This document shows, in pieces, positions 37,316 through 46,008 of a DNA stretch of 64,000 bases. Both the position numbers and the translations under genes were made by a program. This DNA is from an uncultured Halieaceae bacterium. Lineage in GTDB: Bacteria; Pseudomonadota; Gammaproteobacteria; Pseudomonadales; Halieaceae. Below the pieces are notes generated by a model. It had not been told where the DNA came from. It ran no database searches and worked only from the letters and a program-made list of their open reading frames with translations. Position 1 is the stretch's first letter; every line of letters starts with the position of its first letter. Where the stretch lies: NCBI GenBank assembly GCA_938074045.1, contig CALJGI010000021.1:90850-154849 (forward strand), read 5' to 3'.

Positions 37316-37341
37316 TGTCACCGGCGTTTACCCCTGTGACA
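37316..37341. promoter_or_regulatory. Inverted repeat upstream of the vWA gene
   Basis: TGTCAC (37316-37321) and GTGACA (37336-37341) are perfect 6-bp arms 14 bp apart, 21 bp before the vWA lipoprotein ATG and divergent from the hydrolase. It resembles an operator site. No regulator is assigned. Confidence 0.25.
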
Positions 37342-37361
37342 ACCCACTGGAGGGCTACACC

Positions 37362-39203
37362 ATGACACGTACAAAAATATTCTCAACCATCGCCATGATA
37401 GCTATTGCGGGCTGCGTCGCAGACCCTGTCGACGACGTTCAACCCGGACCAGCAACTGAGCCTGGCATTGAGGTCACAGCAACCGATGTTGAGACTGAGC
37501 CATTAAATCAGCTCGCCCACATCCGTCGCCAGGAACAGGAGAACCGCCGGGCAGAGCTGGCAAACGTGAACGATGCCGTGGCGAGTACCGCGGCCAACAG
37601 GGCCGCTGAACCCCATTTTTCGGTCCAGAAACACGCATTGAGGAGGCGTTCAGAGGCCGATATATCCTACGCCGTACAGGAGTCCGCCAGAATGGTTGCT
37701 CCCGCCCCGTACCCGGGAGATCACGTCGGCGGCAGCAACCAACATGTGCAGGATCGAGACAGGTACCTCAAGCTCAATGAAAATCGCATCCTGCAGGTAG
37801 CCGATGAACCGGTTTCAACCTTCAGTATCGACGTGGACACGGCGGCCTACAGCAACGTCCGGCGCATGCTGAATCGCGAGGGTCGGCTGCCACCCGAAGA
37901 TGCCGTGAAAGTGGAGGAATTCATCAACTACTTTGATTACGCCTACCATCCCCCTGCCCGCGATCAGCAACCCTTCAGCGTACATACCGAGATTGCACCC
38001 AGCCCCTGGAATGCCAACACACACCTACTCAAGGTTGGCCTCAAGGGTTACCAGCCTGATATGGGTGAACGTCCGGCGGCCAACCTCGTATTTCTGGTGG
38101 ATGTGTCCGGCAGCATGCGCTCCCCCCATAAACTGGGGCTGGTCAAACAATCCCTGCGTTTGCTGGTGAATCAGATGAATAGTGGAGACCGGGTTGCCAT
38201 CGCGGTCTATGCGGGCAGCGCTGGGCTGGTTCTTGACTCCACACCTGGTGATCAGAAGGCGAAAATCCTGTCGGCAATTGATGCCCTGGAAGCCGGTGGT
38301 TCCACCAATGGAGGCGCAGGTATCAAGCTCGCATACAGCATTGCCGCGCAACACCTGGTCGAGGGCGGTATCAATCGTGTTCTTATTGCCAGTGATGGCG
38401 ATATGAATGTCGGCACAGTGAACCATGAGGCGCTGGTAGACCTTGTTGAGCGCAACCGCGAACGCGGAATCGCGCTGACTACCCTGGGCTTTGGTGCGGG
38501 TAACTACAACTATGCTTTGATGGAAGAAATGGCCGACTCGGGCAACGGCAACGCAGCCTACATAGACTCACTCAAAGAAGCGCACAAGGTGTTGGTCAAG
38601 GAAATGGGCAGTACGCTGCAAACCATTGCCAAAGACGTAAAGATTCAAATTGAGTTTAATCCGGAACTGGTCTCTGAATATCGCCTTATTGGGTATGAGA
38701 ATCGCGTGCTGAACCGGGAGGATTTTCGCAACGACAAGGTTGATGCCGGGGAGATAGGTGTCGGTCATACCGTCACCGCGCTGTACGAGTTGGCATTGGT
38801 TGGCTCAGGTGGCGAGCAGGTCGAACCGCTGCGCTATGGTGGCCGGGAAAACGAGGGCTCTTACAGCAAGCGTAACAACAACGAGTTGGGTGAACTCAGG
38901 TTGCGTTACAAATCACGGGAAGAGGCGGTGAGCAAGGAATTACGGGAAGTTTTTTATCGCAACGACGTCATTGAAGAGCTGGCACAGAGTTCGACAGACT
39001 TCCGTTTCGCCGCCGCTGTCGCGGGCTTTGGTCAACTGTTGCGCGGCAGCAAGCACACCGGAGACTGGGACTTTAATGATCTGCTGCAGTTGGCACGCGG
39101 TGCCCGCGGTGATGACAGGCACGGCTATAGAGGTGAAATGCTTGCTCTGGTAGAGTTGAGCCGCGACCTGAGTGGACCGATACTGGCAGCACATGACAGC
39201 TGA
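37362..39203 (+). CDS. YfbK-type von Willebrand factor A lipoprotein
   Basis: 613 residues. The signal peptide ends in lipobox AIAGC (TIAMIAIAGCVADP). A low-complexity linker (30-140) is followed by the YfbK N-terminal domain (STFSIDVDTAAYSNVRRML; VEEFINYFDYAY), the vWA domain with MIDAS motif DVSGSM and a C-terminal DUF3520 region ending LARGARGDD. It probably acts as a surface or periplasmic metal-dependent protein-binding module. It is followed by an ECF sigma and a membrane protein on the same strand, an association also known in other proteobacteria. Confidence 0.88.
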   Translation: MTRTKIFSTIAMIAIAGCVADPVDDVQPGPATEPGIEVTATDVETEPLNQLAHIRRQEQENRRAELANVNDAVASTAANRAAEPHFSVQKHALRRRSEADISYAVQESARMVAPAPYPGDHVGGSNQHVQDRDRYLKLNENRILQVADEPVSTFSIDVDTAAYSNVRRMLNREGRLPPEDAVKVEEFINYFDYAYHPPARDQQPFSVHTEIAPSPWNANTHLLKVGLKGYQPDMGERPAANLVFLVDVSGSMRSPHKLGLVKQSLRLLVNQMNSGDRVAIAVYAGSAGLVLDSTPGDQKAKILSAIDALEAGGSTNGGAGIKLAYSIAAQHLVEGGINRVLIASDGDMNVGTVNHEALVDLVERNRERGIALTTLGFGAGNYNYALMEEMADSGNGNAAYIDSLKEAHKVLVKEMGSTLQTIAKDVKIQIEFNPELVSEYRLIGYENRVLNREDFRNDKVDAGEIGVGHTVTALYELALVGSGGEQVEPLRYGGRENEGSYSKRNNNELGELRLRYKSREEAVSKELREVFYRNDVIEELAQSSTDFRFAAAVAGFGQLLRGSKHTGDWDFNDLLQLARGARGDDRHGYRGEMLALVELSRDLSGPILAAHDS

Positions 39204-39248
39204 ACACAACATTGCCCCGCCAGCGAACAGCGGTTTCCGCCGCCGCTG

Positions 39249-39803
39249 ATGGGGCTACTGCACCGCCTGCGGGGTGACGAATCCCTAATGGAACTCTATG
39301 CCGGAGGCGATGTGGGCGCATTCAACGAGTTGTATTCACGCCACAAGGATCGCTTGTTCGGGTTCATCTACCACTCCAGCAGTGACCGCACAGCGGCTGA
39401 GGATTTGGCACAGGAAACCTGGAGCGCCGTCATCAGACAGGCCGATAGTTACCGGCCCACTGCGCGATTCACCACCTACTTATACACTATTGCCCGGCGT
39501 AAATTGATCGATCAACACCGGCGTTCAGCCACTCGACCCGTCGCTGACGCCGATAGTGATGAAACCCCTGCCGCCACCGGATCTGAACCAGATACCCATC
39601 TTGAGGTTGCGCAATTGAGGGCGGCTATCAAAGCCTTGCCGGCGGACCAACGCGAGGCGTTTGTGCTAAGGGAAGAGGGTTTCAGCCTGACCGATATCGC
39701 CGCCATCTCCGATGCCGGCGTAGAGACCGTAAAAAGCCGATTGCGTTATGCCCGGCAAACCCTGCGTCAGCAGTTCAGTGGAGGTCATCGCCAACATGCC
39801 TGA
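39249..39803 (+). CDS. ECF RNA polymerase sigma factor
   Basis: 184 residues with sigma region 2 (AFNELYSRHKDRLFGFIYH; TAAEDLAQETW; FTTYLYTIARRKLIDQHR) and region 4 (LPADQREAFVLREEGFSL; ISDAGVETVKSRLRYAR). ATG 39288 is an alternative start. The gene overlaps the next one by 8 bp, which indicates translational coupling with the presumed anti-sigma. It probably controls the vWA lipoprotein and its own operon, which is inference. Confidence 0.88.
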   Translation: MGLLHRLRGDESLMELYAGGDVGAFNELYSRHKDRLFGFIYHSSSDRTAAEDLAQETWSAVIRQADSYRPTARFTTYLYTIARRKLIDQHRRSATRPVADADSDETPAATGSEPDTHLEVAQLRAAIKALPADQREAFVLREEGFSLTDIAAISDAGVETVKSRLRYARQTLRQQFSGGHRQHA

Positions 39804-40569
39804 TCCAAACGATAGCCTGTCCGAGCTGTACCACAGCACCCCGTCACCCCGCTCTCCGGCGGCTCTCGATGAGACCATTCTGAAAATGGCGGCGGATCAT
39901 GCCCCGCGTGCCAACCGTCGCACCCCGGGCTGGCTACCCCTGGCGAGTGCCGCGAGCGTCGTCGGTCTGGTATCACTCCTTTTCCATCAAATGGCTGGTC
40001 TTCCCACCTCCACTGACCGCGCACATGCACCCACGGTGATTGTTCAGGAAAGTCAGCTACAACCGGCCGCTTCCCGCGTCGATGGATTTACCGGAAAAGT
40101 CCGCGCTGCCCCACAAGCCGAACCGATCGAGGTTTCAGGCGCCCTGCAAAGCCACAATGACGAGGCAATGGAACCTGAAGCAATCATCACGGCAGCCGAC
40201 GCGGTGTCAAAAACTCTGTCCGCTGCGCCCTCCGCTGCCCAGTATCAGCAGCCATCGATAGAATCCCAAGAGCCTTCGGCCAGGAAGATCGAAGAGCGTT
40301 CAGCGATGGAAGCCGTCGCCCCCGCGCTCAAACAGCAGCGTGCTGAGTCCCGGTCACACGAGTCCCTGCGTGCCACGGGAGAGCTCGATATGGATGCCAC
40401 ACCTGCAGACGATGCCGTGAATGCCGAACAATGGCTGGAAAACATCAAAGACCTGCTGACCAATGGGGACAAGGAACGCGCTATTATCCAGCTTCAGCAC
40501 TTCCGCGCCGCTTATCCCGAGCACCCCATCCCCGATGAATTAACCAGATTGACAGACGCTCCAAATTAA
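39796..40569 (+). CDS. Putative membrane-anchored anti-sigma partner
   Basis: 257 residues from ATG 39796, which overlaps the sigma stop. A cytoplasmic N-terminus of about 40 residues contains LDETILKMAADHAPR. One membrane segment lies near 45-62 (LPLASAASVVGLVSLLF), followed by a long Ala/Glu-rich periplasmic region and a compact C-terminus (AEQWLENIKDLLTNGDKERA). No zinc anti-sigma motif is visible, so the function rests on gene order and topology. The last codons contain the TTGACA of the imuA promoter, and the stop codon lies inside the palindrome around the imuA LexA box. Confidence 0.65.
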   Translation: MPDPNDSLSELYHSTPSPRSPAALDETILKMAADHAPRANRRTPGWLPLASAASVVGLVSLLFHQMAGLPTSTDRAHAPTVIVQESQLQPAASRVDGFTGKVRAAPQAEPIEVSGALQSHNDEAMEPEAIITAADAVSKTLSAAPSAAQYQQPSIESQEPSARKIEERSAMEAVAPALKQQRAESRSHESLRATGELDMDATPADDAVNAEQWLENIKDLLTNGDKERAIIQLQHFRAAYPEHPIPDELTRLTDAPN

Positions 40570-40602
40570 AATACTGTACATATATACAGTATTTTAATTT
40601 GG
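40549..40602 (+). promoter_or_regulatory. SOS promoter of imuAB: LexA box inside a 42-bp palindrome
   Basis: CTGTACATATATACAG at 40574-40589 fits the LexA consensus CTGT-N8-ACAG. TTGACA (40549-40554), 17 bp and TACTGT (40572-40577) form a sigma-70 promoter whose -10 overlaps the box. The box is the centre of an inverted repeat from 40561 to 40602 in which 20 of 21 base pairs match; only 40579/40584 mismatch. The arms carry the stop codon of the upstream gene (TAA 40567-40569) and run into ATTTT, so the same element could also end upstream transcripts. Confidence 0.88.
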
Positions 40603-40635
40603 GGAAATATCCCCCGGGATTACACCGCTCCGAAC

Positions 40636-41328
40636 ATGGGCACCCTGATAGACAAACTGCTGCGCCGCGCCGATACCTGGCGGGGACGCGTATTCGACAA
40701 CAGGCATGACGGGCTCGCCAGCGGCCACACCGACCTGGATCAACATCTGGTGGGCCGCGGCTGGCCCCTGGGTAACACGATAGAAATACTCAGCGATGGC
40801 GGTGGCCTGGGAGCTATGGGCCTGTTCCTCCACGCCATGGTCAACCTCAGTGGACAGGAACGCTGGCAAATGTTTATCGCCCCGCCCTGTATACCCTACA
40901 GTCCGCTGCTCGCCGCCCGGGGCATCGATACCCATCAGGTACTGCTGGTACACCCCAAATCCAACCAGGATTTACTCTGGTCAACTGAGCAGGCCCTGCG
41001 CAGCAACACCTGCAGCGCTGTTTTCAGTTGGTTGCCCGATAACGTGGCTTACAGTGATTTGCGCCGTCTGCAGTTGGCTGCCACTCATTGCGATGTCCTG
41101 GCCGTGCTGTTTCGCTCTCGGGCTGCAGCCAGCCAACATGCCCCCGCCAGCCTGCGTCTGGATATGCGGGACCCCAGTTCAATCCATATCCTCAAACAAC
41201 GCGGGGGAGCACAGGATCTCGACATCACCCTTTCTTCTGACATCGAGATGCTGCAGCAGCCCCGACTCTGGGAGCTGCCATCCTACCCGGCACCTAATCA
41301 CACCCAGGTGGATCAGATCGGTGCCTGA
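40636..41328 (+). CDS. imuA: ImuA, RecA-like SOS mutagenesis protein
   Basis: 230 residues, 47 bp downstream of the LexA box. It has a RecA-like layout: SGHTDLDQHLVGRGWPLGNTIEIL in the N-terminal part (quoted as LDQHLVGRGWPLGNTIEIL), then WQMFIAPPCIPYSPLLAARG and VFSWLPDNVAYSDLRRLQLA, with no intact Walker A. ImuA works with ImuB and DnaE2 in damage-induced translesion synthesis. The stop lies just before the imuB start. Confidence 0.88.
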   Translation: MGTLIDKLLRRADTWRGRVFDNRHDGLASGHTDLDQHLVGRGWPLGNTIEILSDGGGLGAMGLFLHAMVNLSGQERWQMFIAPPCIPYSPLLAARGIDTHQVLLVHPKSNQDLLWSTEQALRSNTCSAVFSWLPDNVAYSDLRRLQLAATHCDVLAVLFRSRAAASQHAPASLRLDMRDPSSIHILKQRGGAQDLDITLSSDIEMLQQPRLWELPSYPAPNHTQVDQIGA

Positions 41329-41338
41329 CCACAGTAAA

Positions 41339-42781
41339 ATGCTGTGGCTATGCCTGCGCTTTGATCAGTTACCGCTACAGGCCCTGCAACGGCAACACAG
41401 TGAACGTGCAGATGCAGAGTCTATTGTTGTGGTGGTGGAAAAACAGCGCGTGCTGCAAGGTAATCAGGCGGCGAGCGCGCGGGGTATACAAGCGGGACAG
41501 AAGCAGGCAACCGTGCGAGCCCTGGCCGCAGATAGCCAGATTCTGGAGCGCGATCCGGCACAGGAGCAACGCGCTCTGATCCGGCTGTGCTGTTGGGCCT
41601 ACAGTATCAGTCCACGCCTCAGCTGCTACAGGGAGGATGCCCTGTTACTCGAAATAGGTGGCTGTCTGAAGTTGTTTGGCGGCCTGCACCGACTGCTTAA
41701 CCGAATCAACATGGACCTCAGCAGCCGTGCCTGGCAGTACCGCGCGGGGCTGGCGTCAACACCCAGAGGGGCCTGGCTCTTATCCCACAAGGCTGATATT
41801 GGACTGCCATCGGGTGATCTGCGTCGGGATGTGGGCCCCTTGCCACTGGCCTTGCTCACAGATTTCCCCAGGCAAGTGACCTCACTGGGCAAAGCCGGCA
41901 TGTATCGATTCGATGATATTCTCGACCTGCACCCCGCCACACTGGGACGACGTTGCGGCAAGGAATTCGTGCTGTTTTTACAACAACTCACCGGCGAACG
42001 GCCAGATGACGTGGTCAACTATCTGCCACCACCCGAATTTGAAGACGAGTATCTGTTTGGCTTTGACGTAAAGGACAAACAGGAATTAATGCCGGCCATG
42101 CGAGTCCTACTACAGTCGTTGTGTCAGTTTTTATTGGCAAGGCAATTGGTTTGCGCACACCTGAAGTGGGTTTTTTACGGCGTTAACCGGCATACTCAGG
42201 TGTTGACCATCAATTGCTCTGAAGCTCATGCCGACTGGCGTAGCTGGTATCGCCTGTTAAGCATAAAGCTGGAACGCTTTGAGCTGGAGCAGAGTGTGGA
42301 AGGTCTTGCACTGACCTGCCCGTCCCTGAGCGCTGCCACGGCCAGCAGTGGAGAATTATTCGCCGTACATGGCAACCGTGAGCCGTTGCACGGGATTACC
42401 GATCGTCTGCAGAGCAGACTTGGCAGAAAGGCTGTCAGCAGACTTGCATACCGGGATGAGCATGTGCCAGAACTGGCGGGAACTGTGACCAACATAAACC
42501 AGCGGCAGGATTCTCACTGTATCGCTGAGGGCATCTGCAGTGAACGTAACCGGCCTTTTTGGTTAATGCCAGAGCCCGAACCTCTGCGGCAATGGCGCGA
42601 CCGTTTGTTCTGGCGTGGCCCTCTTGACCTGCTACAGGGCCCCGAACGCATCGAGGACAACTGGTGGTCAGAACCGGTCAGTCGTGATTACTATGTTGCA
42701 GCCAACCCATCGGGAGAGCGCTACTGGATATACCTCGACCGTTTGCGCAGTGGGTGGTTTATTCACGGCATATTTGCCTGA
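41339..42781 (+). CDS. imuB: ImuB, Y-family polymerase-like mutasome subunit
   Basis: 480 residues from ATG 41339 (MLWLCLRFDQLPLQAL), 11 bp after imuA. GTG 41321 is an alternative that overlaps the imuA stop. The open frame extends much further upstream, but there it overlaps imuA in another frame. The Y-family fold is clear (SPRLSCYREDALLLEIGGCLKLF, cut as YREDALLLEIGGCLKLF), while the catalytic acidic residues of DinB are missing from the N-terminus, as usual for ImuB. It links the beta clamp, ImuA and DnaE2. Here dnaE2 lies about 10.7 kb away. Confidence 0.9.
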   Translation: MLWLCLRFDQLPLQALQRQHSERADAESIVVVVEKQRVLQGNQAASARGIQAGQKQATVRALAADSQILERDPAQEQRALIRLCCWAYSISPRLSCYREDALLLEIGGCLKLFGGLHRLLNRINMDLSSRAWQYRAGLASTPRGAWLLSHKADIGLPSGDLRRDVGPLPLALLTDFPRQVTSLGKAGMYRFDDILDLHPATLGRRCGKEFVLFLQQLTGERPDDVVNYLPPPEFEDEYLFGFDVKDKQELMPAMRVLLQSLCQFLLARQLVCAHLKWVFYGVNRHTQVLTINCSEAHADWRSWYRLLSIKLERFELEQSVEGLALTCPSLSAATASSGELFAVHGNREPLHGITDRLQSRLGRKAVSRLAYRDEHVPELAGTVTNINQRQDSHCIAEGICSERNRPFWLMPEPEPLRQWRDRLFWRGPLDLLQGPERIEDNWWSEPVSRDYYVAANPSGERYWIYLDRLRSGWFIHGIFA

Positions 42782-42849
42782 GACAAGTACGCACCGACAA
42801 CATTGCCGCCAGTGCTGAGATAGCAGTATCATAAACACAGCTGAGCGGG

Positions 42850-43770
42850 ATGCACATGAAGATCACAGACTATCTGAACAAAGAAGAAACGCGGGGGTTC
42901 ACAGAACGCAGCGATTACCTCGCCGCCCACACTCTGCTGGTCACCTGGCTTGGCATTGTGCTGATATTTGCAGTCGTCGACATATGGACCAATCCCTTCA
43001 CGATAGTTATGGCGTTGATTTTACTGGCCGGCCGTCAACTGGGTCTGGCCGTCATCGAGCACGAATGTGGCCATCATACCCTGTTCAAAACAGAAGCGCT
43101 GAACCGCTTCTGTGGACAATGGTTGGCGGCGAGGCCGGTTTTTGGCGACATGCATAGCTACTCCCGGGATCACAGTGGACACCACCAACTCGCGGGTACT
43201 CAGGAAGATCCTGATCTCAACAATTATCGCAACTACCCTGTCACAACCGCGAGTTTCAAACGCAAGGTAATTCGTGACCTGACCGGACAAACCGGCTACA
43301 AACTGATGCACTATGTGCTGACTATGGCTGCAGGTATTTTTTCAACAGACGCAGAATCTCGTTCACGCGCGCGTCCTTTTGTAGCAGAGATCGCTGTAAA
43401 TATACTCCTGGCCATCGCAATAGGAATCGCATTCCAACCCTGGATGTATTTGCTGTGGATAGGGTCATTTATGACCACCTATATGCTGATCGTCAGAATT
43501 CGTCAGGTAGCCGAACACGCCGCAGTGCCTGATCTTTACGATAGCGACCCCCGCAACAACACCCGCACAACCATACCCAGATGGTGGGAAAAACTGCTGG
43601 TTGCACCCAATCAGGTTAACTACCATATGGAGCACCACCTGATGGCCAGCGTACCCTGTTACCGACTGAAAAATTTGCACCAACTTCTCGCCATTCGCGG
43701 GGCCTACGACGAGACCCCGGTATTCAGAGGCTATGGTGAAGTTTTGAGACACACTGTAGTAACGGCATGA
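42850..43770 (+). CDS. Membrane fatty-acid desaturase family protein
   Basis: 306 residues. Three histidine clusters for the di-iron centre are visible: HECGHH (near 77), RDHSGHHQ (near 112) and HMEHHL (near 264). Four membrane segments are predicted (for example LVTWLGIVLIFAVV and FVAEIAVNILLAIAIGI). It should introduce a double bond or hydroxyl group into a lipid acyl chain or a related substrate. The substrate is unknown. It is the first gene of the segment that separates imuAB from dnaE2. Confidence 0.85.
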   Translation: MHMKITDYLNKEETRGFTERSDYLAAHTLLVTWLGIVLIFAVVDIWTNPFTIVMALILLAGRQLGLAVIEHECGHHTLFKTEALNRFCGQWLAARPVFGDMHSYSRDHSGHHQLAGTQEDPDLNNYRNYPVTTASFKRKVIRDLTGQTGYKLMHYVLTMAAGIFSTDAESRSRARPFVAEIAVNILLAIAIGIAFQPWMYLLWIGSFMTTYMLIVRIRQVAEHAAVPDLYDSDPRNNTRTTIPRWWEKLLVAPNQVNYHMEHHLMASVPCYRLKNLHQLLAIRGAYDETPVFRGYGEVLRHTVVTA

Positions 43771-43851
43771 CCGCATACGCTGCGCTGATTTTCGAATCAC
43801 TATGACCAATCGCCTGGATTGAACACCCAGGCCGCACCGGACAGAAATCCT

Positions 43852-44682
43852 ATGGAAGACACATTCAAGTCAGAGCTGGAAACCGCGCAAAAAATCTATG
43901 ACGTCATGATGGAATTTCTGGTGAACTACAGCTTCCAGGTTGTGGGTGCCATCATCATCCTGATTCTGGGTTGGTTTGCGGCACGTTGGATCAGCGCCTG
44001 GGTCATCCGCTTCTGCGGCAGAAAAGAGGTCGATGTAACCCTTGCAAAGTTCATTGGGTCAACCATTTATATTCTCGTTCTCACCTGCTTTATCATTATC
44101 GCGCTTGGCAAGTTCGGCATTTCAGTAGCACCCTTTGTCGCCGCTCTCGGCGCATTGACCCTGGGTGCAGGGCTGGCCCTGCAGGGCCCAGTTTCGAACT
44201 ATGGCGCCGGGTTCATAATCATCCTGACCCGTCCTTTCGTCGTGGGCAATACGGTGTCCATCAGCGGTGTATCCGGCATCGTTGAAGAAGTGCGCCTGGG
44301 TATGACCATGATGCGCACCGAGGACGACGAGTTGATCGTGGTACCTAACCGCCACCTGATTGGCGAGGTTTTATACAACTCTTTCGAGTGCAAAATTGTC
44401 GAGGACACCGTCGGCATCGCCTACGACAGCGACACAGAGACCGTGGTATCCGCGGTTAAATCTGTATTGGATAAACTGGACTGTGTGGTAGAAGAACCGG
44501 CACCTCAGGTGGGTATAGACAACTTTGGCGACAGTTCAATCAATCTGGGGCTGCGTTACTGGGTTCCATCAAAAGGCTATTTTGAGCACAAATACAAGGC
44601 GAACGCCGCAGTACTGAAAACACTCAGGGAATTGCATGTGAGCATCCCGTTCCCGCAGCATGAAGTCAGGATATTGCCCTAG
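43852..44682 (+). CDS. MscS-family small-conductance mechanosensitive channel
   Basis: 276 residues from ATG 43852. TTG 43819 is an alternative. It has three N-terminal membrane segments, the third (VAPFVAALGALTLGAGLALQGP) with the glycine/alanine packing of the MscS pore helix, then the beta domain VRLGMTMMRTEDDELIVVPN and a C-terminal cytoplasmic part. It releases solutes on osmotic downshock. Its tail converges on the DUF1501 gene with 18 bp between them. Confidence 0.92.
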   Translation: MEDTFKSELETAQKIYDVMMEFLVNYSFQVVGAIIILILGWFAARWISAWVIRFCGRKEVDVTLAKFIGSTIYILVLTCFIIIALGKFGISVAPFVAALGALTLGAGLALQGPVSNYGAGFIIILTRPFVVGNTVSISGVSGIVEEVRLGMTMMRTEDDELIVVPNRHLIGEVLYNSFECKIVEDTVGIAYDSDTETVVSAVKSVLDKLDCVVEEPAPQVGIDNFGDSSINLGLRYWVPSKGYFEHKYKANAAVLKTLRELHVSIPFPQHEVRILP

Positions 44683-44700
44683 GCCAACTGGCGCTATGCC

Positions 44701-46008
44701 TTAGGTGAGAAAATCCATGTAGTCACCCGTATTGATGGGAAAACGCAGGGCCGATTCGTGTTGATCTACTCCAGTCAATACGCGCAAGGTTCGCTGAACA
44801 TCGCCAGGGTATATATGGCGCCCGCTCACATCATCATGCAGCAGCGTCGCGGGAGAGATATTCAGCGCGTTTTGTAACTCATCCGACCCACCCACCACGC
44901 GATTGCCCCAGGGCGCATTCTTCGCCATGAAAATAGCTGAACCAATGGGCCAGTGATCTTTCCCCTCCGAGCTGTTGTAACGCGGCGTACGGGCGAAATC
45001 AGACGAAATGAAAACCAGCAGCCTGTCGGCCAGACCGAGAGACTCGGCGGTCTCCCATATATAGTCAACGGCGTCAGTAAGGTGAGCGAGCATGGGCTCG
45101 TGGTCCTGATCGTGATCTGCATGGGTATCAAATCCGCGCAGAAATAAATCCGCCGCCATACTGACACCGGATTGAAAACCGATCAGCGCCACCTGTGCCT
45201 GTCGATGCACCGTTGACTGTACATCCCCGGTTACCTGCACAGAAGGTTGCAATTCGTCACCGGTGGGTAGTAATTCCGCAAAGGCACCCAACTCAGTTCT
45301 GGCGACGCGAGCCTGATAGTAGGTTTCCATCGCGTGTCGTTGTCTGGGAGTCAAGGTCGAGCTGCCGAGGAGTTCTTCCAACTGTTCCAATTGGTAGCGC
45401 TTTATTCGATCAAGATCGGACTGATGCCTGTACTGCTGTTCGGCATCCCACAGGGTGACATTGCCATTTATCAATCCTGCCAAACCTTCAGGATTACTCA
45501 GGCTGGTGTATCGCACCAACCGGGCTGTCTCCTGATAACCGCCGCCGCTGACATAACCCATGGGAAGATCGGCGCCGAAGACACTGGCGGCGAGGGCTGT
45601 AGCCGTCGGATACCCTTCGGACAAACGACCACTCCAGTTGTGAGTAACACCTGCGGAGTGTGAGTTGGTCTGCGCGTCTACGCCATTGATAACCAGCATA
45701 TGCTGATAATACTTCTCAAAAAAGGTCGCGTTCCCGGCAAAGGGAGCATAGCTCAGATTTCCGACCTGCTGAATTTCTCCAGTATTGGCCCAGGTATTGA
45801 TGACCTTCTCCCCGGGCACGTTCGCCTTGGGGTCACAGAAACTGCTGACGTCCCATCCACCGCTCACTTGTAGAGTGACAATCAACGGACCGGCGTTATC
45901 ACCAGTAGCCGCGTGCACAGTAAATGGCCGTGGCATACTCGCCACGATGCTCGACCATGCTGCCAGCCGCAAAAGATCACGCCGCTTCAGACCTCTAGTC
46001 ATAGACAT
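44701..46008 (-). CDS. DUF1501 family protein with Tat signal
   Basis: 435 residues. The N-terminus has a twin-arginine motif and hydrophobic stretch (LKRRDLLRLAAWSSIVAS). The mature part resembles the sulfatase-like DUF1501 fold: IVTLQVSGGWDVSSFCDP, NGVDAQTNSHSAGVTHNWSG, FDTHADHDQDHEPMLAHL, SSDFARTPRYNSSEGKDHW. It should be periplasmic. Its start overlaps the upstream heme lipoprotein gene by 14 bp, so the two are coupled. The pairing recalls DUF1501/DUF1592-type pairs of planctomycetes and marine bacteria. The substrate is unknown. Confidence 0.85.
   Translation of the reverse strand: MSMTRGLKRRDLLRLAAWSSIVASMPRPFTVHAATGDNAGPLIVTLQVSGGWDVSSFCDPKANVPGEKVINTWANTGEIQQVGNLSYAPFAGNATFFEKYYQHMLVINGVDAQTNSHSAGVTHNWSGRLSEGYPTATALAASVFGADLPMGYVSGGGYQETARLVRYTSLSNPEGLAGLINGNVTLWDAEQQYRHQSDLDRIKRYQLEQLEELLGSSTLTPRQRHAMETYYQARVARTELGAFAELLPTGDELQPSVQVTGDVQSTVHRQAQVALIGFQSGVSMAADLFLRGFDTHADHDQDHEPMLAHLTDAVDYIWETAESLGLADRLLVFISSDFARTPRYNSSEGKDHWPIGSAIFMAKNAPWGNRVVGGSDELQNALNISPATLLHDDVSGRHIYPGDVQRTLRVLTGVDQHESALRFPINTGDYMDFLT

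Noticed and set aside
40796..41338. Upstream extension of imuB to 40796 (661 residues)
   Set aside because: The extra 181 codons overlap imuA in another frame and have no homology. The ImuB family starts at MLWLCLRF (41339).
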